From Fulvimarina sp. (GTDB lineage Bacteria; Pseudomonadota; Alphaproteobacteria; Rhizobiales; Rhizobiaceae), in contig PACL01000031.1 of the NCBI GenBank assembly GCA_002700095.1, forward strand, positions 1 through 64,000: a DNA stretch of 64,000 nucleotides, read 5' to 3'. Shown one piece after another: positions 37,090-45,183 of the stretch (the stretch's first letter is position 1; each line of letters opens with the position of its first letter). Both the position numbers and the translations under genes were made by a program. Below the pieces are notes generated by a model that saw nothing but the letters and a program-made list of their open reading frames with translations, was not told the origin of the DNA and ran no database searches.

Positions 37090-38607
37090 TCAGCCGCCGG
37101 GCAGCTGCGACGCGTCGGAAGCCGCCCCGCGGCCGTGGCGCAGGAGCCTCATGGCGAGCGGGATGCACCAGATGGCGATGGTGAAGAGGCCGAGGCCCGC
37201 CGCGATCGGCCGCTCGAAGAAGGCGAGGAAGCTGCCGTCGGCCTTGATCATCGAGGTGACGAAGTTCTGCTCCAGCATCGGCCCGAGCACGAGGCCGAGG
37301 ATCGCCGGGGCGATCGGGATGTCGTTCTCCTCCATCAGGAAGCCGATGACGCCGAAGACCAGCATCAACACGATGCCGAAGGGCGAGTTGTTGATGGCGA
37401 AGGAGCCGACGATGCAGAACATCAGGATGATCGGCATCAGGATTCGGGCGGGGATCGACAGGATGGTGCGCGCCGCCTTGATGGCGATCCAGCCCATCGG
37501 CAGCATGATCAGATTGGCGAGGAAGAAGACGATGAAGACGGCATAGATCAGCTGCGGCTGGTTGATGAAGATCGTCGGGCCGGGGTTCAGCCCCTTGATG
37601 TAGAGGACGCCGATGACGATCGCGGTGATCGAATCGCCGGGAATGCCGAAGACGAGGGCGGGAATCCAGGCGCCGCTCACGGCGCCGTTGTTCGACGCGC
37701 CGGCCTCGACCAGACCTTCGACATGGCCGGTGCCGAATTTTTCCGGCTGTTTGGAAAATTTCTTGGAGATCGCATAGGAGATCCAGGCGGCGATGTCGGC
37801 GCCGGCGCCGGGCAGAGCGCCGATGGCCGTGCCGGTGACCGAGCCGCGCATCGCCTGGACGGGGTAGCGCTTGAGGTTCGTCCACTGCTTGGTGAAGACG
37901 CCGGTGCGCCCGCCCTTTTCCACGGCCGGCGTCTCGGCGCCGGAGGCGACGAAGCGCAAGACCTCCGAGACCGCGAAGAGGCCGATCATCGCCGGGATGA
38001 ACTGGACGCCCGCCAGAAGCTCGACATTGCCGAAGGTGTAGCGTGGCTGGCCGGCCGGATTGTCGATGCCGATGGTGGCGGCGAAGAGGCCGATGATCAG
38101 CGCGATCATGCCCCGCGCCACCGATCCCGGCGAGACGAAGACCGCGCAGGAGAGGCCGAGGACGACCAGCCAGAAATATTCGAAGGAGGAGAACTTCAGC
38201 GCCACCTCGGCGAGCATCGGCGCCGCCGTGACGAGGACGATGGTGCCGAAGATGCCGCCGAGCGCCGAGAACACCAGCGAGGCGCCGAGGGCTTCCTCCG
38301 CCCGGCCCGAGCGGGTCATCTTGTAGGCGTCCTCGACATAGGCGGCGCTCGCCGGCGTGCCGGGCATGCGCAGCAGCGTGCCGGGAATGTCGCCGGCGAA
38401 GATTGCCATCGCCGTCGCCGTGACGATGGCGGCGATGGCCGGCACCGGATCCATGAAGAAGGTGACGGGCACGAGCAGCGCCGTCGCCATGGTCGCCGTC
38501 AGGCCGGGGATCGCGCCGACGAACATGCCGAAGGCGGCGGAGGACAGGATGACCAGCAGCACATAGGGCTGAAGGACGAGGGCGAAGGCCTCAGCGAGAA
38601 TGGACAT
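37090..38607 (-). CDS. tctA: TctA-family large permease of a tripartite tricarboxylate transporter
   Basis: The 505-residue protein spans the membrane about eleven to twelve times. It carries the TctA signatures GAIPGLTATMATALLVPVTF near residue 28, GDIPGTLLRMPGTPASAAYV near 72, and the repeat GALPGAGADIAAWISYAISK near 263. It is translated 4 bases after tctB and follows tctC, forming the order tctC-tctB-tctA-dehydrogenase on the minus strand. It works with the periplasmic TctC protein in sodium- or proton-driven uptake of carboxylates; the substrate is not known. Confidence 0.93.
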   Translation of the reverse strand: MSILAEAFALVLQPYVLLVILSSAAFGMFVGAIPGLTATMATALLVPVTFFMDPVPAIAAIVTATAMAIFAGDIPGTLLRMPGTPASAAYVEDAYKMTRSGRAEEALGASLVFSALGGIFGTIVLVTAAPMLAEVALKFSSFEYFWLVVLGLSCAVFVSPGSVARGMIALIIGLFAATIGIDNPAGQPRYTFGNVELLAGVQFIPAMIGLFAVSEVLRFVASGAETPAVEKGGRTGVFTKQWTNLKRYPVQAMRGSVTGTAIGALPGAGADIAAWISYAISKKFSKQPEKFGTGHVEGLVEAGASNNGAVSGAWIPALVFGIPGDSITAIVIGVLYIKGLNPGPTIFINQPQLIYAVFIVFFLANLIMLPMGWIAIKAARTILSIPARILMPIILMFCIVGSFAINNSPFGIVLMLVFGVIGFLMEENDIPIAPAILGLVLGPMLEQNFVTSMIKADGSFLAFFERPIAAGLGLFTIAIWCIPLAMRLLRHGRGAASDASQLPGG

Positions 38608-38610
38608 GGG

Positions 38611-39084
38611 CTACCACAGGAACGCGAGGAATTCGCTGCGCGGCAGCGGCACGAGCAGGAGCCGGCCGAAGGCCTGCTGGATGACGATGCAGGCCAGGAC
38701 CGAGACGGCGATGGCCGTCAGCGGCTTCGTCTTCAGCGTCAGCATCAGCACGGCCATGACCACCAGCGACGCCGGCACGAAGCCGATCGAGGGTGCCGCG
38801 AGGATGTAGAAGACGACGAGGACGAGCGCGACGAGGACCGAAAGGACGGAACGGCGGGAGCGGAGCCAGGGCGCGAGCTCCAGGCGGGGCATGCGCAGGC
38901 CGGCAGCAAGCGCCTTGACGATCATGAACAGGCCGAGAAGCGAGGCGAAGACGGCGATCGCACGGGGCATCGTCCCGGCGCCGTAGTCCTGGCCGGGAAT
39001 GTCGGTGAAGCCCAGCGCCGAGACATAGATCGCGATACCGCCGCAAAGGACGAGGAGGCCGAGGAGGAGATCGTTGAATTTCAT
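38611..39084 (-). CDS. tctB: TctB-family small permease
   Basis: The 157-residue subunit has four hydrophobic segments, as is usual for TctB: LLLGLLVLCGGIAIYVSALG; the second, starting MPRAIAVFASLLGLFMIVKAL; the third, ending ILAAPSIGFVPASLVVMAVL; and the fourth, ending VLACIVIQQAFGRLL. The ATG at 39084 is the family start (MKFNDLLLG); an upstream extension is repeat DNA. It is separated from tctC by about 300 bases that contain a palindromic element. Confidence 0.88.
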   Translation of the reverse strand: MKFNDLLLGLLVLCGGIAIYVSALGFTDIPGQDYGAGTMPRAIAVFASLLGLFMIVKALAAGLRMPRLELAPWLRSRRSVLSVLVALVLVVFYILAAPSIGFVPASLVVMAVLMLTLKTKPLTAIAVSVLACIVIQQAFGRLLLVPLPRSEFLAFLW

Positions 39085-39143
39085 GGACTGTCCGGGAATT
39101 GGGACGAGGCGGCGGTTGCGGGAAGCTCGTTCACGGCCGCGCT

Positions 39144-39330
39144 GGGAACCCCCCTCTGCCTGCCGGCATCTCCCCCTCAAGGGGGGAGATCAGTCGCTCG
39201 ATGGACGCTTGCGCACCATGATCCACCGCTCGTTCTCGCGATTTTCCGCGGAAAGATCGGGTGCGGCGCTGGCGGAGGGTCGATCTCCCCCCTTGTGGGG
39301 GAGATGGGCGGCAGCCCAGAGGGGGGTCCC
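39144..39330. repeat. RIME-like composite palindromic element, copy 1
   Basis: The left arm (39144-39191) reads ACCCCCCTCTGCC...ATCTCCCCCTCAAGGGGGGAGAT; the right arm (39281-39330) is its inverted relative GATCTCCCCCCTTGTGGGG...GAGGGGGGTCCC. About 90 bases of core lie between. A second composite with the same arms is at 46241-46420. Elements with this ATCTCCCCC(A/T)CAAGGGGGGAGAT core are spread between genes across Hyphomicrobiales (RIME-type). Confidence 0.75.
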
Positions 39331-39386
39331 AGCCTCGGCGCTCGAAAGCGAGGCGCCAAACGACGCCTCGCGCGATCAGCTCATTC

Positions 39387-40385
39387 CTACTGCTTCGCCA
39401 GCCCGGCCTTCTTCATCACCTCGCCGAGGGCCGCGTCGTCCTCGGCGACGATCTTGGTCGCCTCCTCGCCGGCGGCCCAGCGCACGCCGAAGCCGCGGTC
39501 CTTCATGAAGGTCTGGTATTCCTCGGAGTTGTAGGCCGTCTCGACGGCACCGATCAGCTTGGCCTTGACGTCCTCCGGCAGGCCCTTCGGCGCCACCACA
39601 GCCCGCCAGACGGCGAGCGTCCAGTCCGAGCCGGTGCCTTCCTTCAGGGTCGGAACGTCCGGGAACATCGCCTGGCGCTCGGCCGACATGGAGGCGAGCG
39701 GCTTGACCCGGCCGGCATCGATCATCGAGCGACCTTCGGCCAGCGAGGAGGGGACGATATCGACACCGCCCGCCACCATGTCGGTTATGCCGGCCGCCGC
39801 GCCCTGGCTCGGCACGAAGGTGACGTAGTCAGGCTCGAGGCCCTCAGACAGCAGCCAGCCGGCAAGGCCCAGATGCCAGATGCCGCCCTGGCCGGTGCCC
39901 GACGCCTTGAAGGTGCCCTTCGGTTCGGCCTTGATCTTGTCGAGAAGCGCCTGGACGGTGTCGTAGCCGGAATCGGCCGAGACCATGACGCCGCCGGGAT
40001 CGGCATTGACGAGGGCGAGGATGTCGTAATTCTCGTAGGTGAGGTCGGTCAGGCCCTGCCAGTGCATCATGTCGATCTCGATCGTCATGATGCCGAGGGT
40101 GTAGCCGTCCGGCTCGGCATTGGCGATGGCGCTGTGGCCGACGACGCCCGAACCGCCGGTGCGGTTGATGACGGTGACCGGCTGGCCGAGCCCTTCCTGC
40201 AGCAGCGAGGCGATGACGCGGCCGACCGCATCGGTGCCGCCGCCGGCGCCCCAGGGCACGATCATCTGGATCGGCCGGCTCGGATAATCCTCCTGCGCGT
40301 GGGCGGCGGGAACGGCGAAGCTGCCGGCGAGCGTGATGGACGTGGCCATCATCGTGGCGGCGGCGAGAAGCGAGCGTCTGTGCAT
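39387..40385 (-). CDS. tctC: TctC-family periplasmic substrate-binding protein
   Basis: The 332-residue protein begins at an ATG with GGGAGG upstream and has a signal peptide (LLAAATMMATSITLAGSFAV then PAAHAQ). The mature part starts EDYPSRPIQMIVPWGAGGGT, continues with NRTGGSGVVG, PDGYTLGI and GTGQGGIWHLGLAG, the usual Bug/TctC architecture. It is the first gene of the TctCBA operon and is preceded by a perfect ACGTATACGT palindrome (40534-40543), suggesting GntR control shared with other genes of the region. Confidence 0.92.
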   Translation of the reverse strand: MHRRSLLAAATMMATSITLAGSFAVPAAHAQEDYPSRPIQMIVPWGAGGGTDAVGRVIASLLQEGLGQPVTVINRTGGSGVVGHSAIANAEPDGYTLGIMTIEIDMMHWQGLTDLTYENYDILALVNADPGGVMVSADSGYDTVQALLDKIKAEPKGTFKASGTGQGGIWHLGLAGWLLSEGLEPDYVTFVPSQGAAAGITDMVAGGVDIVPSSLAEGRSMIDAGRVKPLASMSAERQAMFPDVPTLKEGTGSDWTLAVWRAVVAPKGLPEDVKAKLIGAVETAYNSEEYQTFMKDRGFGVRWAAGEEATKIVAEDDAALGEVMKKAGLAKQ

Positions 40386-40533
40386 GGTCAGGTTTTCCTC
40401 CCAGGATCGACGGACCGCCATTTGTCGACCGGCCCCTGGCGATCGCCCGCGCCTCCCAGCACCGGAACGATCGGGCCGCCGCATCCGGCGATCACGTTCG
40501 GGCGCACTATTCAGGCGACGTCGACAGGTGTCA

Positions 40534-40543
40534 ACGTATACGT
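40534..40543. promoter_or_regulatory. ACGTATACGT palindrome upstream of tctC
   Basis: A perfect 10-bp palindrome 149 bases upstream of tctC. The same or nearly the same motif lies upstream of the SDR at 43160 and the dehydratase at 49314. GTATAC-centred sites are typical of GntR/FadR-family repressors, and such a gene is at 43266-44090. Confidence 0.65.
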
Positions 40544-40643
40544 GGCAAATCACTGGGCTTGATTTATCGCTCGCATGCCGTCCAGACTCGACCGGAGCCG
40601 ACGGTCCGTCCGTCACACGAGACCGGAGCGCGAAGCCCCATCG

Positions 40644-40934
40644 TCACAGAGACAGCCGGCGCACGCTGCTGCCATGGACCACGGCGAGAATGAGCACGCC
40701 GCCGGGTTCGCCCTCGTAGAGGATGACATGGGAGCGATATTCGTGCCGGCGGACTCGAGGCGCGATCTGATCGGCCGCCCGCCCCATCCGGGGATTGTCC
40801 GCGAGAAGCGCGAAGACATGGATCATCCCATCCCCATAGGCCTCGGCCTGAGCCTCACCGAACTGCTCGCAGCCGAAGGCGAAGATCTCGATGATGTCTT
40901 CCTCGGCGCGGCGCGTGAGGCGAAACCTGCTCAA
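40644..40934 (-). CDS. parE: ParE-family toxin
   Basis: A 96-residue RelE/ParE-superfamily protein: FRLTRRAEEDIIEIFAFGCE, then AEAYGDGMIHVFALLADNPR, MGRAADQI and the end RSHVILYEGEPGGVLILAVVHGSS, the usual ParE order. ParE toxins inhibit DNA gyrase. The ATG overlaps the stop of the antitoxin gene (4 bp), so translation is coupled. The pair lies in the gap between the tctC promoter and the FAH-family gene. Confidence 0.9.
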   Translation of the reverse strand: MSRFRLTRRAEEDIIEIFAFGCEQFGEAQAEAYGDGMIHVFALLADNPRMGRAADQIAPRVRRHEYRSHVILYEGEPGGVLILAVVHGSSVRRLSL

Positions 40935-41200
40935 TCATCTGGCCCGGTTCGCGCGGAGGCGCGGCGCCGGCCCTCCTGCTTGATCTCGTCGATCGACCGG
41001 TCGCCGATCCCGCTGGCGCGGGCCTCCTCGACGAGCCGACGCAGATCGTCCAGCGTCAGATCCGGGCGCGCCCGACGCTCGCGATCGCGGCGCACGAGGT
41101 CGCGGATGTAGTCGCTGGTGCTGGCATATTCGCCCTCGACGATCCGGCCGTCGATCCATTCCTTCATGGCATCCGGCATGGACAGGGTGACTGAGACCAC
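40931..41200 (-). CDS. parD: ParD-family antitoxin
   Basis: The 89-residue product from a GTG at 41200 (GGAGG seven bases upstream) starts VVSVTLSMPDAMKEWIDGRI, the ribbon-helix-helix segment, then EYASTSDYIRDLVRRDRE. The C-terminal half (LTLDDLRRLVEEARASGI) is the toxin-binding tail. A frame extension to 41236 has no family content. Autoregulation through the inverted repeat at 41221-41249 is inferred. Confidence 0.9.
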   Translation of the reverse strand: MVSVTLSMPDAMKEWIDGRIVEGEYASTSDYIRDLVRRDRERRARPDLTLDDLRRLVEEARASGIGDRSIDEIKQEGRRRASARTGPDD

Positions 41201-41220
41201 GGGTTCCTCCGCTGCGATCC

Positions 41221-41249
41221 GACAAGAAATAATCACATATGATCTTGTC
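41221..41249. promoter_or_regulatory. Inverted repeat upstream of parDE, likely operator
   Basis: GACAAGA (41221-41227) and TCTTGTC (41243-41249) are exact inverted copies around a near-palindromic ATCACATATGAT (41232-41243). It lies about 20-50 bases upstream of parD, where the promoter must be, and suits binding of a ribbon-helix-helix antitoxin. Confidence 0.65.
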
Positions 41250-41335
41250 CGATGGCAACAAGAACCGTTCGAGCGCTGGAACGACGTGCGGCGCCCGAGG
41301 GCGCCGCACAGTTGTTGGTCATGGACGCTTCGCGA

Positions 41336-42184
41336 TCAATCGCGAGCGGCGATGACCGTCTGCTTCTGCTCGCCGATGCCGGCGATGCCGAGCGTCATGA
41401 CGTCGCCGACCTTCAGATACTGGGGCGGCTTCATGCCCATGCCGACGCCGGGAGGCGTGCCGGTGGTGATGACGTCGCCGGGCATCAGCGTCATGAACTG
41501 CGAGCAGTAGGAGACGACGTGGGGCAGGTTGAAGATCAGCGTCGAGGTGGTGCCGGTCTGGCGCCGCTCGCCGTTGACGTCGAGCCACATGTCGAGGTCG
41601 TGCGGGTCGGAGACCTCGTCGCGGGTGACGAGCCAGGGGCCGAGCGGGCCGAAGGTATCGTGGCTCTTGCCCTTGGTCCACTGGCCTTGGCGCTTGGTCT
41701 GGAAGGTCCGCTCGGAGACGTCGTTCATGACGGCGAAGCCGGCGACATAGTCCATCGCGTCGGACTCGGACACATATTTCGCCCGCGAGCCGATGATCAC
41801 CGCGAGCTCCACCTCCCAGTCGAGGGCGTCGGAGCCGCGGGGCTGCTCGACGTCGTCATTCGGCCCGCAGAGCGCGTTGATCTGCTTGGTGAAGATGATC
41901 GGCTCGGTCGGCGGCTCGGCGCCGGTCTCGGCGGCGTGGTCGGAATAGTTGAGGCCGATGCAGAGGATCTTGGAGACCCCCGCGACGGGCGAGCCGTAGC
42001 GCGGGCTGCCCTCGACGAGGGGCAGCGAGGCCGGGTCGATCGCCTTCAGGGCCGCAAGGCCCTTGGGCGACAGGACGTCACCGGCAATGTCGGCGACATG
42101 GGCGGACAGATCGCGGATCTTGCCGTCGGCGTCGATCAGTCCGGGCTTTTCCTGGCCGAGGGGGCCGTAACGAACGAGTTTCAT
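41336..42184 (-). CDS. Fumarylacetoacetate-hydrolase-family protein, likely diketo-sugar-acid hydrolase
   Basis: The 282-residue protein has the FAH fold: N-terminal SH3-like part (MKLVRYGPLGQEKPGLID), then ILCIGLNYSDHAAETG, DWEVELAVIIGSRAKYV with acidic metal ligands, VMNDVSERTFQ, STLIFNLPHVVSYCSQFMTL and GDVITTGTPPGVGMG. Close relatives cleave 2,4-diketo-3-deoxy sugar acids (L-fuconate, L-rhamnonate) to pyruvate plus a hydroxyacid. The neighbouring SDRs, an IlvD/EDD dehydratase and the GTATAC operators suggest such a pathway. The exact substrate is not predictable. Confidence 0.85.
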   Translation of the reverse strand: MKLVRYGPLGQEKPGLIDADGKIRDLSAHVADIAGDVLSPKGLAALKAIDPASLPLVEGSPRYGSPVAGVSKILCIGLNYSDHAAETGAEPPTEPIIFTKQINALCGPNDDVEQPRGSDALDWEVELAVIIGSRAKYVSESDAMDYVAGFAVMNDVSERTFQTKRQGQWTKGKSHDTFGPLGPWLVTRDEVSDPHDLDMWLDVNGERRQTGTTSTLIFNLPHVVSYCSQFMTLMPGDVITTGTPPGVGMGMKPPQYLKVGDVMTLGIAGIGEQKQTVIAARD

Positions 42185-42242
42185 GGTGTCCTTTCAGTGT
42201 GGCGGGTGGTTGCACAGCCCCGGCGAAGCGGGGCGGTGAAGG

Positions 42243-42281
42243 AGCCCCTCATCCTGAGCCTGTCGAAGGACGAGGGGCGCT
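42243..42281. repeat. 39-bp palindromic intergenic repeat, copy 2
   Basis: Identical over 39 bases to 3714-3752 and followed by an inverted variant (about 42301-42338: CACCCTCGTGGTTCGACAGG and CTCACCATGAGGGTG). It lies between the FAH-family gene and the SDR. Confidence 0.75.
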
Positions 42282-42371
42282 CGGCGCAATCTGGAGGCTT
42301 CACCCTCGTGGTTCGACAGGCTCACCATGAGGGTGAAGACGTTCGCGCCTTTGCATGCCGTATCGCTGGCC

Positions 42372-43160
42372 TCAATACACCGCGCGGCCGCCGGAGATGT
42401 CGAACACCGCGCCGGTGGAGAAGGAGCAGTCCTCCGACGCCAGCCAGACGATCATCGCGGCGACTTCGGCAGGTTCCACGAAGCGGTTTAGCGGGATCTT
42501 CGACAGCATGTAGTCGATGTGCTCCTGGCTCATCTGGTCGAAGATGGCGGTGCGGGCGGCGGCGGGCGTGATGCAGTTGACGAGGACGCCGGCGCCGGCG
42601 AGTTCCTTGCCGAGGGACTTGGTGAGGCCGATGAGGCCGGCCTTCGAGGCCGAATAATGCGAGGCGTTGGGGTTGCCCTCCTTGCCGGCGATCGAGGCGA
42701 CGTTGACGATGCGGCCGTAGCCGGCCGCGATCATCGACGGCACCAGGGCCCGGGCGGTGAGATAGGGCCCGACCAGATTGACCTCGAGGGTCTTGCGCCA
42801 GATTGCCGGCTCGAGCTCCCAGGTCTTGCCGTTGCCGCCGGTGATGCCGGCATTGTTGACGAGGATGTCGATCGCCCCCGCCGCAAGGGCCTGCCTCGCC
42901 GCGGCGTCGACCGAGGCCTCGTCGGTGAGTTCGACGACCGTGCCGCTGGCTCTTTCGCCATGCTCCCCGCCGCCCGGCCCACTGCCGGTGAGGCCCTTGT
43001 CGGCGAGCGACGCAAGCGCTTCGTCGATCGCCGCGCCGTCGACGTCCCACAGGACGACGGAGGCGCCGCTCTCCAGCATGCGCTCGGCGGTGGCAAGGCC
43101 GATGCCCCGCGCGCCGCCGGTGATGACGGCCCTGCGGCCCTCCAGATCGATCCGGTTCAT
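42372..43160 (-). CDS. Short-chain dehydrogenase/reductase
   Basis: The 262-residue NAD(P)-dependent oxidoreductase has TGGARGIG at the cofactor site, NNAG, and the catalytic Ser-Tyr-Lys set in VNVASIAGKEGNPNASHYSASKAG. It ends SEDCSFSTGAVFDISGGRAVY. A Gly/Glu-rich insert (LTGSGPGGGEHGERASG) interrupts the usual sequence near residue 75. Start at 43160 with GGGAGG upstream. It lies between the FAH-family gene and the GntR regulator, with a GTATAC operator in its promoter. Likely oxidises a sugar-acid or hydroxyacid intermediate. Confidence 0.87.
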   Translation of the reverse strand: MNRIDLEGRRAVITGGARGIGLATAERMLESGASVVLWDVDGAAIDEALASLADKGLTGSGPGGGEHGERASGTVVELTDEASVDAAARQALAAGAIDILVNNAGITGGNGKTWELEPAIWRKTLEVNLVGPYLTARALVPSMIAAGYGRIVNVASIAGKEGNPNASHYSASKAGLIGLTKSLGKELAGAGVLVNCITPAAARTAIFDQMSQEHIDYMLSKIPLNRFVEPAEVAAMIVWLASEDCSFSTGAVFDISGGRAVY

Positions 43161-43226
43161 CCTGTGGCTTCCTCCCGCCCTGCTTCGTGGTTGCTCCCGC
43201 CATGGCACAGCCCGGCCGCGCAATCA

Positions 43227-43236
43227 ACGTATACGT
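43227..43236. promoter_or_regulatory. ACGTATACGT palindrome upstream of the SDR gene
   Basis: A second perfect ACGTATACGT, 67 bases upstream of the SDR start and 30 bases beyond the GntR stop codon. Position between regulator and first structural gene suggests local control. Confidence 0.65.
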
Positions 43237-43265
43237 CGATTCTCGTCTCTCGCGGGTTCGGCGCG

Positions 43266-44090
43266 CTAGCGATCGCTCGCGAAACCCGCCGCCTGGCCCC
43301 TCAGCATGGCCAGCGCGTTGCGATCGGCCCGCTCCCGGTGCTGGGCATGGAGATGGGCGGCGAGGCGCTCGTCGCCGGCGCGGATCGCCTCGAAGATCGC
43401 CCGGTGCTCGAGGTCCGACTGGGTGGGGCGGGGCCTGAGCTTCACGATCGCCATATGGGCTCGGTACTGCTGGTCCCAGCACAGCCGCAGCGCCCCCTGC
43501 AGCCGGCGGTTCTCGCAGAGGCCGACGAGTTCGGAGTGGAAGACGTTGTCGAGATGCGACCACTGCACGATGTCGCCGCGGGTGGTCTCGCGCTCCATCT
43601 GGTCGAGGAGTGCCGAAAGGCGCCGCACCTCCTCGTCCTTCAGGCCGCGCCGGGCGAGAAGGGCGGCGGCCTTCACCTCGAGCGGCGACAGCACGTCGTA
43701 GATCTGCGCGAGTTCGTCGAGGGACTGGGACTTCACGGTGATGCCGTGGCGCGGGCGGACCTCGACGAGATCCTCCTCCTCCAGCCGGATCAGCGCCTCG
43801 CGGACCGGGGTGCGCGACAGGGACAACAGGCTCGCCACCTCGGCCTCGAGCAGCGTGGTGCCAGGCGGCAGCCGGCCCTCCAGGATGCGGAACTTCAGGT
43901 CGTGATAGGCGCGGTCGCGGGCCGGCATGCGGGCGACGCCGGCAAGGGTCGGGCGCGGGCGCGAGCCGCCCGCCGCCGGCCCCGGCCGCTGCTTGCGCTG
44001 GCGAGCGGGATCGGCCGCCGCCGTCTCGGCCTCGTCGGCCCCGGGCAGCGCGATCTCGCCGGGCGATCCCGTCGGCTTCATCTCCACCAT
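43266..44090 (-). CDS. GntR-family (FadR/FCD subgroup) regulator
   Basis: A 274-residue repressor-type regulator. The winged helix (about 58-118) includes LKFRILEGRLPPGTTLLEAE, LLSLSRTPVREALIRLEEED and VRPRHGITV. The C-terminal FCD helical domain (about 125-265) has the metal/ligand histidines in LDNVFHSELV and HRAIFEAIRAGDERLAAHLH. The first 50 residues are low-complexity; an internal ATG at 43928 is an alternative start. It most likely binds the GTATAC palindromes found at three promoters in this region and senses a sugar-acid metabolite. Confidence 0.88.
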   Translation of the reverse strand: MVEMKPTGSPGEIALPGADEAETAAADPARQRKQRPGPAAGGSRPRPTLAGVARMPARDRAYHDLKFRILEGRLPPGTTLLEAEVASLLSLSRTPVREALIRLEEEDLVEVRPRHGITVKSQSLDELAQIYDVLSPLEVKAAALLARRGLKDEEVRRLSALLDQMERETTRGDIVQWSHLDNVFHSELVGLCENRRLQGALRLCWDQQYRAHMAIVKLRPRPTQSDLEHRAIFEAIRAGDERLAAHLHAQHRERADRNALAMLRGQAAGFASDR

Positions 44091-44131
44091 GGCGCCATCG
44101 ACGTCACCTTCTTCGTTCGTGCCGGCCAGCC

Positions 44132-45028
44132 TCAGGGCTTCCGGCCATCGACGCCGTTCAGCCCGGCGACGATATCAGACAGGGTCGGCAGGTAGCCATC
44201 GCCGCGCCCGAGCGCCTCGGCCGTGGCGAACTCGTTCTTCACCGCCGAGGACACATGGCTGGCGATGCCGCTCTCATTGGCCAGCGAGACGAGGTAGCGC
44301 ATGTCCTTGTGGGCGTTTTTCAGCGTGAACTTGTGGGCGTTCGGATTGCCGCCGACGACATAGTCCATGAAGGTCTGGTAGAAGCCGCAATCCATGCGGC
44401 CGCCGCCGATCACCGAATGGAACACGTCCGGGGTGATGCCGTTCTTCGCCCCGATCGCCAGGGCTTCCGAATAGAGCGCGGCATAGCCGAGCGAGATGAA
44501 GTTGTTGAGGAGCTTCATCGTGTGGCCGGCGCCGACCTCGCCGACCCGCACCACCTTGCCGCCGACGACGTCGAGAATCGGCTTGACCCGCGCGAACAGA
44601 GCCTCGCTCGCCCCGACCATGAGGTCGAGATTGCCCTCCCAGGCCTCCTTCGGGGTGCGCGACAGGGGCGCGTCGACGAAGGCGACTCCGGCCGCCTCGC
44701 AGCGCGCGGCAAGCTGGCGCGTGGAGACCGGATTGGACGTGGAGCTGTCGATGATCGTCCGCAACTTGCCGTTCGCCGCGAGGATCGCCTCGACGGCAGC
44801 CTCGACCTCAGGGCTGCCGGGAAGGCAGAGATAGACGAGGTCTGAGTTCGCGGCGATCTCGGCGACGTCCTTCGCCTCGATTGCTCCACGTGAAACAAGA
44901 TCCTCGACCGGCTCGCGGTTGCGATGGGCGAGAACGCTCAAGGGATAGCCGGCCTCGACGAGGTTCTTGGCCATGCCGTGGCCCATCAGCCCGGCGCCGA
45001 GGAAGCCGATATGGGGGCGGTCGGTCAT
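44132..45028 (-). CDS. 3-hydroxyisobutyrate dehydrogenase-family oxidoreductase (LtnD/GarR-like)
   Basis: The 298-residue beta-hydroxyacid dehydrogenase has the nucleotide motif GFLGAGLMGHGMAKNL, STSNPVSTRQLA in place of the usual substrate segment, DAPLSRTPKEAWEGNLDLMVG and the catalytic lysine in GAGHTMKLLNNF. Start at 45028 with GGAGAG upstream. LtnD and GarR, its likely relatives, oxidise L-threonate or reduce tartronate semialdehyde. It lies beside a DenD-like gene, which would fit tetronate use, but the family is broad and the substrate is uncertain. Confidence 0.8.
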   Translation of the reverse strand: MTDRPHIGFLGAGLMGHGMAKNLVEAGYPLSVLAHRNREPVEDLVSRGAIEAKDVAEIAANSDLVYLCLPGSPEVEAAVEAILAANGKLRTIIDSSTSNPVSTRQLAARCEAAGVAFVDAPLSRTPKEAWEGNLDLMVGASEALFARVKPILDVVGGKVVRVGEVGAGHTMKLLNNFISLGYAALYSEALAIGAKNGITPDVFHSVIGGGRMDCGFYQTFMDYVVGGNPNAHKFTLKNAHKDMRYLVSLANESGIASHVSSAVKNEFATAEALGRGDGYLPTLSDIVAGLNGVDGRKP

Positions 45029-45183
45029 TGTGGGGCTCTCCTGGGTTGGGTTCGTCTGGTGGCGTGCGCTCAGAGGGGTCGGTCGACCGGAAAAGGCTGC
45101 GCGGGTGCCTCGGCGCAATCATCAATTCAACCGTCGCTCTGGTGAAAGCCCGATCGGCGCCGGACCGATGATCTCCACAATCC

